Positions 1 through 9,200 of a stretch of 64,000 nt of DNA are shown in pieces. The position numbers were made by a program, and so were the translations under genes. The stretch comes from Maridesulfovibrio sp. (GTDB lineage: Bacteria; Desulfobacterota; Desulfovibrionia; Desulfovibrionales; Desulfovibrionaceae). The stretch lies in assembly GCF_963676065.1 (NCBI RefSeq), contig NZ_OY780933.1, positions 1,802,001 through 1,866,000 on the forward strand. The letters are read 5' to 3'. The notes beneath the pieces are model-generated. The model did not search any database. It was not told where the DNA came from and worked only from the letters and a program-made list of their open reading frames with translations. Numbering within the stretch: position 1 is the first letter of the stretch; each line of letters opens with the position of its first letter.

Positions 1-1
1 G

Positions 2-49
2 TTGCTTACCGCATGGATAGAGCAATTGCGGCGAATCTTTGCACATTAA
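2..49 (+). CDS. C-terminal tail of a truncated gene (possible)
   Basis: One frame is open from the window edge to a TAA at 47-49, giving about 15 residues that end in RRIFAH. A strong hairpin terminator follows at once, which is where a gene would end. Too little is visible to name a family, and the stretch may be chance. Confidence 0.3.
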   Translation: MLTAWIEQLRRIFAH

Positions 50-84
50 AAAAGCTCCCGTCGTTTTTCGGCGGGAGCTTTTTA
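49..84. terminator. Rho-independent terminator, bidirectional
   Basis: The arms GCTCCCG (54-60) and CGGGAGC (72-78) are flanked by A5 on the left and T5 on the right, so the hairpin can work on both strands. It separates the gene ending at 49 from the rhodanese gene ending at 99 on the minus strand. Confidence 0.85.
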
Positions 85-98
85 TTTTCAGATCAGGT

Positions 99-533
99 CT
101 ATTCTGATTCCACTTCAAAAGGCCAGCCGCCCTGACCGTTGGTGAGTATGAACAGGCGGTAAGGAGCGATTCCTTTTTTAGCCAGATACTGTACAGCTCT
201 TTCAGCTCCACCTTTTCCGCGTGGGCAGATAACTACGATGGGCTGTGCTGTGTCTTTGAGTTTGGAAAATGCCGCATTCAGTTTGTCGGTTTCAGCTGTG
301 CTTTTTACCGGGTAGGCGTTGGTCTCAATAGCTCCCTTAATATGGTGAGCCTTGAATTCGTCTGCCACCTGAATATCAACAATCGCAACATCGGCATTGG
401 TTGCAACTGCGTTGTGTAAAGACGCAGGGCTCATATAGTTATATGTTTCTTTCATTGCGAAAGCGTTACCCGCAAGGCACATGAAAAGTGCAGTTATCCC
501 GATGAGCCTGATAATTTTTTTACTGAAGTTCAT
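99..533 (-). CDS. Secreted single-domain rhodanese-like protein
   Basis: This 144-aa protein starts with a signal peptide (basic MNFSKK, hydrophobic core, likely cleavage after GNAFA at about residue 26). A single rhodanese fold follows. The active-site loop reads CPRGKGGA near residues 103-110, so the catalytic Cys is kept, and the GGWPF end is typical of the family. It probably acts in the periplasm in sulfur transfer or sulfide handling; the acceptor cannot be told from sequence. A good Shine-Dalgarno (CAGGAG) precedes the ATG. The gene appears monocistronic and ends at the terminator at 49-84. Confidence 0.85.
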   Translation of the reverse strand: MNFSKKIIRLIGITALFMCLAGNAFAMKETYNYMSPASLHNAVATNADVAIVDIQVADEFKAHHIKGAIETNAYPVKSTAETDKLNAAFSKLKDTAQPIVVICPRGKGGAERAVQYLAKKGIAPYRLFILTNGQGGWPFEVESE

Positions 534-653
534 TTTTTTCTCCTGATTGTGTTTTGTCTCAATCCTTAAGCGCAGGCAGGAGGGTTCGTCGAATATTTAA
601 AAGTGATGGATCGGCTGAAAAGGCATGAAGTTTTTCTATACTGTTTTAGGAGG

Positions 654-1109
654 TCAAATCTTGTATTCAGCAAAAAGACGGCGCAATTTTTCCACCCGCT
701 TACGGTTGACCCCGAAATCTGAATATCCCAGCCGTGCTGCGGAACGGATATCTATTCTACCCTCCGCTTCGTCGTAAACACATTCCAGATCATCAACAAA
801 ACGGAACCATTTACTCCTGAATTCTGCATGCAGGTATGGCCCGTTTACGGTGATAAGATTCCCTCCCATTTTTTTGATGCAGGCTTTCAGATTAGCCATA
901 ATCTGCACAGTCGGCCCGTCGGCTTTGAATGGCTGGACCATATGCTTTTCGTCTGATGCCTGTGAAGATACGCAGTTTGGACTATCCGGGCAGGAGGAGA
1001 GGTTGCCTCCGTTTATTCCCAGATTTTTGGGGGGAGAAGAAAAGTGGGCTGTGGTGAATAACCCGGCAATACTTACGATAATCAACAGGAAGATTAGTTT
1101 GTAAATCAT
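654..1109 (-). CDS. DUF1499 family protein
   Basis: This 151-aa protein has an N-terminal hydrophobic segment (residues 1-23) that may be a signal peptide or anchor. The DUF1499 hallmark CPDSPNCVSSQA lies at about residues 40-51, and the later AARLGYSDFGVNRKRVE block also matches the family. The biochemical role of DUF1499 is not established. The protein is probably exported or anchored facing the periplasm. No clear ribosome-binding site precedes the ATG, so a slightly different start is possible. Confidence 0.75.
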   Translation of the reverse strand: MIYKLIFLLIIVSIAGLFTTAHFSSPPKNLGINGGNLSSCPDSPNCVSSQASDEKHMVQPFKADGPTVQIMANLKACIKKMGGNLITVNGPYLHAEFRSKWFRFVDDLECVYDEAEGRIDIRSAARLGYSDFGVNRKRVEKLRRLFAEYKI

Positions 1110-1263
1110 GGTTTGGACACTAATGCATTATTAACTCCGAGAGCAAGGAAAATCGGTGCATTTTGAAACATGGATTATGAACACTTTGTGGAAAAAAATG
1201 TTCAAAATAAAGAAAAGAGCTGGTTGGCGGGTGCGTAGCAGATAAAATGGACCTATGAAAAAA

Positions 1264-1695
1264 TTAAAGGGGGTTTGTACGTATGCAGAAGGAGCCTTCC
1301 TTGAGCAGGTCGGCTATGGAAATTTCGTCAAGTGCTGCATACATGGCCTTGCTGGCTTTTATCCATACTTCGCGGGTGGGGCAGTTCTCAATTCGCAGGC
1401 ATAGCTCATCGTTGTCGAGGCATTCCACGAGTCCTGCTTCCCCTTCAAGGCTTCGAACAACATCACCTATGCTTATGTCTTCCGGAGGCATGGCCAGAGT
1501 ATGACCTCCACCGGGGCCGCGTTTGCTGGAAATAAAACCGGCTTTTTTCAGTTCGCGGATAAGTTTTTCAAGGTATTTGGTTGAAAGTCCCTGACGGCTG
1601 GCAATGTCACTGATTCGAACCGGTCCATTTGTGCAATGCATGGCTATATCCAGCATCATTCTGGTTCCATATCTGCTTCGTGTTGTCAGTCTCAT
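1264..1695 (-). CDS. Rrf2 family transcriptional regulator (IscR-like cysteines)
   Basis: This 143-aa protein opens with the Rrf2 signature MRLTTRSRYGTRMMLDIA, a winged helix-turn-helix with the recognition region LSTKYLEKLIREL. The wing contains KRGPGGGHTLA. Three cysteines fall in the region ECLDNDELCLRIENC (about residues 92-106), the place where IscR/RsrR-type members bind an Fe-S cluster, so redox or Fe-S sensing is likely. A Shine-Dalgarno (AAGGAAA) supports the start. The gene is divergent from the flavoprotein gene at 1940, so the shared 244-bp region is a plausible site of action; its targets are unknown. Confidence 0.88.
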   Translation of the reverse strand: MRLTTRSRYGTRMMLDIAMHCTNGPVRISDIASRQGLSTKYLEKLIRELKKAGFISSKRGPGGGHTLAMPPEDISIGDVVRSLEGEAGLVECLDNDELCLRIENCPTREVWIKASKAMYAALDEISIADLLKEGSFCIRTNPL

Positions 1696-1854
1696 GAAAT
1701 TTCCTTTTTGGTTTAGCTGATTGTTTAGAAAAGTAATTGCATCGGGTCAAGGGCAATGAATCCGATGTTTCGGAATATCTGCTTCGATGTCTGTAACACA
1801 CTGTTAAAATGTACTTTTTTTATGAATTATGAAAATTAATAAATTCTTGTGCTT

Positions 1855-1883
1855 TTGATAGTTTGTAGTTAAAAGCGTATATT
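1855..1883 (+). promoter_or_regulatory. Sigma-70 type promoter for the flavoprotein gene
   Basis: TTGATA (1855-1860) and TATATT (1878-1883) are separated by exactly 17 bp, a near-consensus pair, about 57 bp upstream of the ATG at 1940. Confidence 0.6.
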
Positions 1884-1939
1884 GGCATGTCTGCGCGGAA
1901 TGTACAAAGCAGACAAAAAAGACCAATCTGGAGATTATT

Positions 1940-3346
1940 ATGAGCCCGAAAGAAAACGGGAAGAAAGAGTTTGATGTAATTATTGTCGGAGGCGGTCCTG
2001 CGGGACTTTTCGCAGCCTACTATCTTGGCGAGAATACCGATCTTGATGTTCTGGTCATTGAAAAGGGAAAAGCGTCCCTCAAAAGACATTGTCCCATTAC
2101 CGGGGATCAGGAATGCATTAAATGCAAACCCTGCAACATCCTCTCCGGTGTGGGCGGAGCGGGGCTTTTCTCCGACGGCAAGCTCAACTATATCCATAAA
2201 TTAGGTAAGACAGACCTTACCCAGTTTATGCCGGTTTCCGAGGCCAAGGCCCTCATCAATGAAACCGAAGAAATTTTCAACCGTTTCAATATGGACGGTC
2301 AGGTTTATCCTACCAATATGGAGGAAGCCAAAAACATCCGTAAGGATGCCCTGAAACACGGCATCGACCTGTTGCTGATTAAGCAGAAGCATCTCGGCAG
2401 TGATAATCTGCCCGGTCACATCGCCGCCATGGCAGACTATTGCATGGAGAAGGGAGTCACCTTCCATACCGGCGAACATGTGGAAGACATTCTTATCGAG
2501 AATGGCGAACTGGCCGGCGTAGTCACTAAAAAATGCGAATACAGAGCCAAAAACGTTATCCTCGCTCCGGGCCGTGTCGGTTCTGAATGGATGGGAAATC
2601 TTGCCAAGAAGCACGATCTCGCCATTACCCAGCGTGGTATCGAAGTCGGCGTGCGTGTAGAAGTTCACGGAGACATCATGCGTGATCTCTGCTCCGTGAT
2701 TTATGATCCCACCTTTTTTATCCGCACCAACACCTATGACGATCAGGTGCGTACCTTCTGCACCAATCAGGGTGGATTCGTGGCTCTTGAAAATTATCAG
2801 GATTTCGTCTGTGTGAACGGCCACGCATACATGGATAAGAAATCAGAGAACACCAACTTCGCATTCCTTTCCAAGGTTGTGCTTGAAGAACCGGTTACCG
2901 ATAATCAGGCTTACGGTGAATCCATAGGCAAGCTGGCTACCATAATCGGTGGCGGTAAGCCCATTCTTCAGCGTTTCGGTGATCTCAAACGTGGACGCCG
3001 CTCCACATGGAATCGTGTTCGCAACAGCTTTGTAGAGCCGACCATGAAGAACGTAACCTGCGGCGATATCGCCATGGCATTGCCTGAACGTATTGTGCGT
3101 AACTTAGTCGAAGGTCTGGAAAAATTAAATGACGTAGTGCCCGGTGTTGCCAATGAGGAAACCCTGCTCTACGCACCGGAAATCAAGTTTTTCTCTACTC
3201 AGGTGGAAACCAGCAATCAGCTCGAAACAGCGCTGGAAGGACTTTTTGTGGCCGGTGACGGTCCCGGAGTAGCCGGTAATATTGTTTCCGCGTCTGCTAC
3301 CGGAATTCTTCCTGCTAAAGAAATTGCCAAGCGGGCTAAGAAATAA
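1940..3346 (+). CDS. COG2509-type FAD-dependent dehydrogenase
   Basis: This 468-aa flavoprotein has the dinucleotide-binding motif VGGGPAG at residues 16-22 with the acidic end of the second strand at E41. The motif GGAGLFSDGKL follows, and a C-terminal FAD-binding segment reads FVAGDGPGVAGN. Cys 51, 59, 62 and 65 form a C-x7-C-x2-C-x2-C array. Length and motifs fit the uncharacterised COG2509 NAD(P)/FAD-dependent dehydrogenases; the substrate is unknown. The Cys array could bind metal or an Fe-S cluster, which is inference. The start follows CTGGAG, and a sigma-70 promoter lies at 1855. A terminator follows at 3438, so the gene is a single transcription unit. Confidence 0.82.
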   Translation: MSPKENGKKEFDVIIVGGGPAGLFAAYYLGENTDLDVLVIEKGKASLKRHCPITGDQECIKCKPCNILSGVGGAGLFSDGKLNYIHKLGKTDLTQFMPVSEAKALINETEEIFNRFNMDGQVYPTNMEEAKNIRKDALKHGIDLLLIKQKHLGSDNLPGHIAAMADYCMEKGVTFHTGEHVEDILIENGELAGVVTKKCEYRAKNVILAPGRVGSEWMGNLAKKHDLAITQRGIEVGVRVEVHGDIMRDLCSVIYDPTFFIRTNTYDDQVRTFCTNQGGFVALENYQDFVCVNGHAYMDKKSENTNFAFLSKVVLEEPVTDNQAYGESIGKLATIIGGGKPILQRFGDLKRGRRSTWNRVRNSFVEPTMKNVTCGDIAMALPERIVRNLVEGLEKLNDVVPGVANEETLLYAPEIKFFSTQVETSNQLETALEGLFVAGDGPGVAGNIVSASATGILPAKEIAKRAKK

Positions 3347-3437
3347 ATTGCGTTTATTCATATAATGTTCGTCATGGCGGTTGTAATAGGGTTTTAGGCC
3401 CAAGCAGCTCCGCCGCAAGATGAATATGTGTATCATG

Positions 3438-3476
3438 AAGGGAGCTCCCGGCTGTTGTCGGCGGCTCCCTTTTTTT
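3438..3476 (+). terminator. Rho-independent terminator after the flavoprotein gene
   Basis: AAGGGAGC (3438-3445) pairs with GCTCCCTT (3464-3471), followed by a run of T to 3476. Confidence 0.8.
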
Positions 3477-3590
3477 GGACGATATGTTTTCCTTAAGTTG
3501 TGATGACATTACGACTGGAAATATGGTAACAGCCTGCATTGTTGCTGCTGTTCTTCCGATTGTAGTGTCTTTAATTTTAAGAAGGTGAGC

Positions 3591-5003
3591 ATGTCCGTAA
3601 GTCCCACTTCCAATCCCAGGCATTCTGCCTCAATTATATTTGTTCTTCTTATTTCCGCAGCCGCAGCCCTCGGTGGATTCCTTTTCGGTTTTGATACCGC
3701 TGTAATTAATGGCGCGGTCATCGCGCTTGGAGATTATTTCAAGGTAGGGCCGGTGCTGGTGGGAATGTCCGTTTCTCTTGCGCTGATCGGTTCTGCCTTC
3801 GGGGCTTTGCTTTCCGGTCCTGTCTCGGACCGTTACGGACGCATTAGGCCGATGCTGCTTGCGGCTTTTTTATTCACTATCAGCGGCGTTGGTTCCGGGC
3901 TTCCGGTCACTGTCTGGGATTTTATCTTCTGGCGTTTCTTAGGTGGAGTGGGGATCGGGCTCGCCAGCGCGATAACCCCGGCCTACATCGCCGAGATTTC
4001 CCCTGCTAATCTGCGCGGAAGTTTCGGATCATTGCAGCAGCTGGCCATTGTGGTAGGGATTTTCGTAGCCATGCTCAGTAATTACCTGCTGGTCGATCTT
4101 GCCGGGGGAACGGCGGATAATGTGCTCTGGTTCGGTTTTGAAACATGGCGTTGGATGTTCTGGGCTGAGGTTCCGCCTGCATTGCTGTATGGCTTTGCTG
4201 CGATGATGATTCCTGAGTCGCCGCGTTACCTGATCGGGACAGAGTGCGAGTCAGAGGCCGAGCATGTCCTAGGACGGGTTCTCGGCGAAAACGTGCGGGG
4301 AAAGATTGAAGAGATTAAACTTACGCTTCAGACAGAGGGCAAGGCTTCATTTTCAGCGATCAGAGGTAGGTATGGATTAAAGCCGATTGTCTGGATCGGG
4401 TTGGGGCTTTCGATTCTGCAGCAGTTTGTAGGAATTAATGTTATTTTTTATTATGGCTCAATGTTGTGGCGCAGTGTCGGGTTTTCCGAAGAAAATTCAT
4501 TATGGATTACGGTGATTACAGGGGTTGTGAACATCGTGACCACGTTGGTGGCAATCGCCCTGATCGATAGGGTCGGTCGTAAGCCGTTGCTGTTGGCCGG
4601 GTCAGCAGGGATGGTGATTACCCTCATAATTCTGGCCTATCTGTTCGGTCAGGCCCCGATCAATGCCGCCGGGCATCCTTCTTTGAGTGGAACAGCCGCA
4701 ACTGCCGCACTTTATTCAGCTAATATATATGTGTTTTGTTTCGGTTTTTCATGGGGGCCGATAGTCTGGGTACTGCTGGGGGAAATGTTCAATAACCGTA
4801 TTCGTGCTTCTGCCCTTGCGCTGGGAGCCGGTGCGCAGTGGGTAGCTAACTTTATTGTTTCCGCTTCATTTCCTTCCCTCGTGCAATGGTCCGGGCTGGG
4901 ATTCACCTATTCAATTTACGCTTTCTTCGCAGCGATATCCTTTTTCTTCGTCATGGTTCTGGTCCGGGAGACAAGGGGGCGCGAGCTGGAGGATATGGAA
5001 TAA
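3591..5003 (+). CDS. Sugar porter family MFS transporter
   Basis: This is a 12-TM permease of 470 aa. Family hallmarks are visible: GGFLFGFDTAVINGA in TM1, DRYGR in loop 2-3, PESPRYLI after TM6, QQFVGINVIFYY in TM7, DRVGRKPLLL in loop 8-9 and RETRGRELEDME at the C-terminus. These belong to the XylE/GLF/AraE class of hexose or pentose importers (H+ symport or facilitated). The substrate cannot be told. The ATG at 3591 is preferred to the in-frame GTG at 3585 because GAAGGTG lies at the right distance. The gene stands alone. Confidence 0.9.
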   Translation: MSVSPTSNPRHSASIIFVLLISAAAALGGFLFGFDTAVINGAVIALGDYFKVGPVLVGMSVSLALIGSAFGALLSGPVSDRYGRIRPMLLAAFLFTISGVGSGLPVTVWDFIFWRFLGGVGIGLASAITPAYIAEISPANLRGSFGSLQQLAIVVGIFVAMLSNYLLVDLAGGTADNVLWFGFETWRWMFWAEVPPALLYGFAAMMIPESPRYLIGTECESEAEHVLGRVLGENVRGKIEEIKLTLQTEGKASFSAIRGRYGLKPIVWIGLGLSILQQFVGINVIFYYGSMLWRSVGFSEENSLWITVITGVVNIVTTLVAIALIDRVGRKPLLLAGSAGMVITLIILAYLFGQAPINAAGHPSLSGTAATAALYSANIYVFCFGFSWGPIVWVLLGEMFNNRIRASALALGAGAQWVANFIVSASFPSLVQWSGLGFTYSIYAFFAAISFFFVMVLVRETRGRELEDME

Positions 5004-5203
5004 TTTTATGGCTGAGTCCAAATTCTGGATAGCAGGTTGTTTTTTAATCGATTTTTGCAAGAAAAAATCACTTGTATATTGACTTTGTGTCATTTCATTG
5101 ACAGTGAATATGTAGGGTTACCCATTTTTTAAGGTGGAGTAGTCCGTACAAGTCGGAACAGAAAAGAATACAGTTCCCCGACTAGAATAATTCTGGAGGC
5201 CGA

Positions 5204-6220
5204 ATGGCTCTAAATTTAAGTGGAATCATTGGAAACAGTCCTGCGCTTAAGGAGGTCTTTGCGATCCTCGCAAAGGTGGCGCCGACTGACAGTACCGTGC
5301 TGGTCACCGGGGAGTCCGGCACTGGTAAGGAATTGGTTGTGCGTGCTCTGCACCACAATAGCAAACGCAAAGAAAAACCTTTTGTTCCGGTAAACTGCGG
5401 GGCAATTCCCAAGGAATTACTGGAATCGGAACTTTTCGGGCATGAGAAAGGAGCCTTCACCCATGCGGTGCGCTCCCGGCCCGGGCGGTTTGAACTGGCT
5501 GACGGCGGAACCATTTTTCTTGACGAAATAGGCGAAATGGATTTGAGCCTTCAGGTCAAGATTCTGAGGGTTTTGCAGGAAAAGGAGATTGAGCGGGTAG
5601 GTGGAACCTCCATTAAGAAAGTGGATGTACGCATTGTGGCCGCTACTAACCGTGACCTTGAGACCGAGGTTGCTGCCGGAAGATTTCGGGAGGACCTTTT
5701 TTACCGCCTGAATGTGATTCCCATGCATCTTCCTCCCTTACGCGAACGAGGCGGGGATGTTCTACTGCTGGCGAAGCATTTTCTCGGACGTTTTTGCGAA
5801 GATAAGGATATGGAGCAGCTTAAGGTTCATCCCGACGCTGCGGATATGCTTGTTTCTTACACATGGCCCGGCAATGTCCGCGAGCTTGAAAACTTCATGG
5901 AACGAATGTGTATTCTCTGCGATGAGAATGAGATTGTTCCTGATGACCTGCCGGAAAAAATCTGGAAAGACGTGGGCAAGGAGCCGAAGAAAAAGGTTGC
6001 CGAGCTTATGCAGCCGGTCGGTTTTAACTGGCCTACCCTGACTGATATGGAAGAGCAGGGTGCTTCGGGGCTTAAGGATTTTCTTGAAAAAATTGAGGAT
6101 CGTCTCATGATCGAGGCCCTTGAGAAAGCCGCAGGTGTGAAAAATAAAGCCGCAGAGCTCCTCGGAGTTAAGCGGACTACGTTAATTGAGAAAATTAAGA
6201 AGAGGAATCTTGAAGTATAA
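5204..6220 (+). CDS. Stand-alone sigma-54 activator (AAA+ plus Fis-type HTH)
   Basis: This 338-aa bacterial enhancer-binding protein begins directly with the AAA+ domain: Walker A GESGTGKE (about residues 37-44), Walker [11 protein letters not shown], arginine-finger region [11 protein letters not shown], and a C-terminal Fis-type helix-turn-helix ending [20 protein letters not shown]. No receiver, GAF or PAS domain precedes the ATPase, so control must come in trans or through expression. The sigma-54 contact loop reads GAFTHA rather than GAFTGA. Targets are unknown, but the large secreted TPR gene follows 56 nt downstream and may be co-transcribed or a target. Confidence 0.88.
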   Translation: MALNLSGIIGNSPALKEVFAILAKVAPTDSTVLVTGESGTGKELVVRALHHNSKRKEKPFVPVNCGAIPKELLESELFGHEKGAFTHAVRSRPGRFELADGGTIFLDEIGEMDLSLQVKILRVLQEKEIERVGGTSIKKVDVRIVAATNRDLETEVAAGRFREDLFYRLNVIPMHLPPLRERGGDVLLLAKHFLGRFCEDKDMEQLKVHPDAADMLVSYTWPGNVRELENFMERMCILCDENEIVPDDLPEKIWKDVGKEPKKKVAELMQPVGFNWPTLTDMEEQGASGLKDFLEKIEDRLMIEALEKAAGVKNKAAELLGVKRTTLIEKIKKRNLEV

Positions 6221-6276
6221 TTTTTTTAAAAAAGTGTGGATTTTGCGAGGGGTAGGCAGGAATATTGCATAAATAG

Positions 6277-9200
6277 TTGATTGTGACGCTCAGCCGATTT
6301 ACCGGAGTCTTCCGGACCCTTATTCTGGCAACCTTGTTATGGTTTGCCTGCCCCCATCCAGGTTATGCTTTGGAGTATTTTATTGACACCAAGGCAGACA
6401 TGGATTCCATTCGTCTTGTCTTTGACCAGAAGAACCTTTCCGGTCAGGTTACCCGAACCGGGCGACAGCAGGTTACTGTTTCCTTCCCCAAAAATTCACT
6501 TAAGGGTGAAAAAGCTCCAACCCCGGCCCCCTTATCCTCGCTACGTATTGTCCGTTCTTTAAAAATGGGCCCCAGTTCCATCACCATCGGAACCCGCACC
6601 AGCGGATTCGGTTTTATCCGTATGCCGGCGGGTAACGGACAGCTGCAGATTCAATTTTTCCGTGATCCCATCGGGTCCAAATGGCGGTCCCCGAAAGAAA
6701 AAGCAAAGCGTGAAGCCGCACGCAAAAAAACGGCCCAAAGAAAAGCTGCTGCTCGTAAAAGAGCTGCCTCTAAAAAACAGGCCGAGCAAAAAGCCAAGGT
6801 AGAAGCCGCCCGCAAGGCCGCCGCTGAAAAAGCGAAGCAGGAAGCAGCGCAGCCTCCGGTGATTGACGAGGTCGATCTGCCGCAAGATGAAGAGTCTTCA
6901 CAGTTGAAGGAGGATCTTGATCAGGCACAGGAAATTGAAAATCCGGTGCAGCAGGTTCCACCTCAACCTACAAAACGTCCTTTTTATTCAGTTCCTTATA
7001 CTTACCGTGCCCCGGTAGCCGATGTGGGGCCGGGACAGGCCCGCCCTGTTGATACTTCCGTGCCGCCCGCTCGGGCCGGTGGGAGCGCCCTCCGTGTTCC
7101 TGTCGGTGAAAGTTCCGCTGGAAATAAGGCAGGAGGAAGAGTCGGTGGAACAGTAGGGGGAACTGCCGGAGGAACAGTAGAAGGAAGTTCCGGTGGACAG
7201 GTCGGTGGTCAGGCCGGCGGAGTCATTGAAAAGCCGGCTACAGGGAGTACCGCAGTAGGTGTGGTCGCACCTCCTCCCGTCGACGAAGGTACTGAAGAAG
7301 TTTTCGATGAAACAGGCGCGAAATCTTCCGGTACAGACGAAATTGCATATGATAAAGAATTTCCCGAAGGTGAAGCCGCGTCCGGCACAGTTTCTCCGCC
7401 GCAGCAATCAGGCGGCAGCGCATCAGGCAGTGTCTCAGGCAGAATTGCTCCCCCGCCCGCTACAGAGAGTCAGGCTTCCGGCAGTGCCGTCGGTCAGGTT
7501 ACTCCGCCTGATTCCGGTGCATCCGGTCAGGTAGCTCCTCCGCCGCAGGATGAAAATTCTTTTGAAGCCACGGCTTACCCCTCTCTTGAAGAGAAGGGAA
7601 CTGAACCCGCAGGCGGTGATGATGAATTTAGTGCTGATTCAGGTACTGATTCAGGTGCTGATGTCCGGGATGAGGCTGTAGTCGGTGAGCAGGCTCAGTC
7701 TGAGACCGACGCTTATCCTGTTGAAGACATGGAAGAGATTGGCAATGCTGATGCAGCCGCAGGAGAAGAAGGGGCCGAAGGCAAAAAGGAAATGAGCCCC
7801 GAAGAGCGCATAAAAATTGCCAAGGGCGTTCTGCTCGCAGCTGAAGGATCTTTGGACGAGGGTGAGATAGAAGCCGCCATTTCCGGTTTTACCGAGGTGG
7901 CAGTGATGAAAGGTCTGCCGCAGGATCTTCGTTTAAGAGCCTTGTATGGCAAGGCCGAATCTCTTACTGAACTGCATCGAGAAGCATTGGCCGACAATTT
8001 CGGTGAAGTTTCCAGCGCATGGATGGAGGCGATGAATGCTGACACCAAGTCTCCGAATGTGCCCATGGCCCTGCTTAATCTGGGATTGTTAAACCTTAAG
8101 GTTGGCAACATGCCGGAGGCCAAGGCTTACTTTAATCTGTTGAAATCTCAATATCCCAACGATCCTAATATCCCTTACATCAGCTACTACTGGGGTGAAT
8201 ATTACCTCGGCATGAAGGAATACGAGAAGGCCGCGGACCAGTTCCAGCATCTGGTGCAGATGTATCCGGACAGTAAGGTGGTTCGTGATGCCGCGCTCGG
8301 CCTTGCCAGAGCTCTGGATGCCCTCGGTTACGATGAGCAGGCCTATCAGATTATTGATTATATTGATAAACGCTGGCCCCGCTTCTACATAGAGGATCTG
8401 GGATTTCTGCTCATGTCGGCCAATACCCAGAACAGAATGGGCAAGCTTGATGACGCGCGGGATAATTACTGGGCCTATTACAATCTTTCCCCGGAAGCAC
8501 CGGAAGCCGATATTGTGCTTGCTCGAATTGGAGATATTTATCTCAAGACCGGTGACAAACCCGCTGCCAAAGAAATCTACGAAAAAGCAGCCAAGGACTT
8601 TCCCAATAAGGAAGGCGGCCTTGTTGCCATGATGCGTCTTGCCGAGGAAGGAATTTATGATGATCCCAACATGAACCAGATGGATAAGGTCTTTGACCGT
8701 CCTTATAATCTGCGTCCCCAGAAAATATATAAACATATTATTGAAAAATTCCCCGACAGTAAGTTGGCTCCGCTGGCTCAGCTCAAACTTGGAATGTGGT
8801 ATTACTGGAACAAGAAGTACGGGGATTGCCTCGGCGCGGTTCAGGATTTTCTGGATAAGTATCCGCGTAGCGCATTGCGTGACCGGGCCGGCGAACTGGG
8901 AACAAGGGTTTTTGATAAAGCCGTGCCGGAACTGGTTAAGGATGAGAACTATGGCAGGGTCGTCAGTTACTGGAATAAATACGCCAAGAAAAATAATGAC
9001 GGTAACGACGTAAATGACGAAACCCGTCTCGGGGTGGCACTCAGCTTCTGGAAAAAGGGACAGCCACAGAAAGCTCTGGAATTGATTGACCGTTATATAC
9101 AGGGCGATGAAATTCCCAAGTATTCGGCCATGGCTCTCGATATGGCCCTTGGAATTTATGTGGACGAGCAGGCCTGGAGTCAGGTCACAGATCTGGTCGA

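Noticed and set aside
2201..2824. A 207-residue open frame on the minus strand inside the flavoprotein gene
   Set aside because: It is antisense to a gene with clear flavoprotein motifs, and its composition is that of a shadow frame.
7120..7560. Gly- and Pro-rich repeats as a possible repeat-containing adhesin or non-coding repeat
   Set aside because: They are in frame within the large TPR protein with consistent codon use, so they are a linker, not a separate element.
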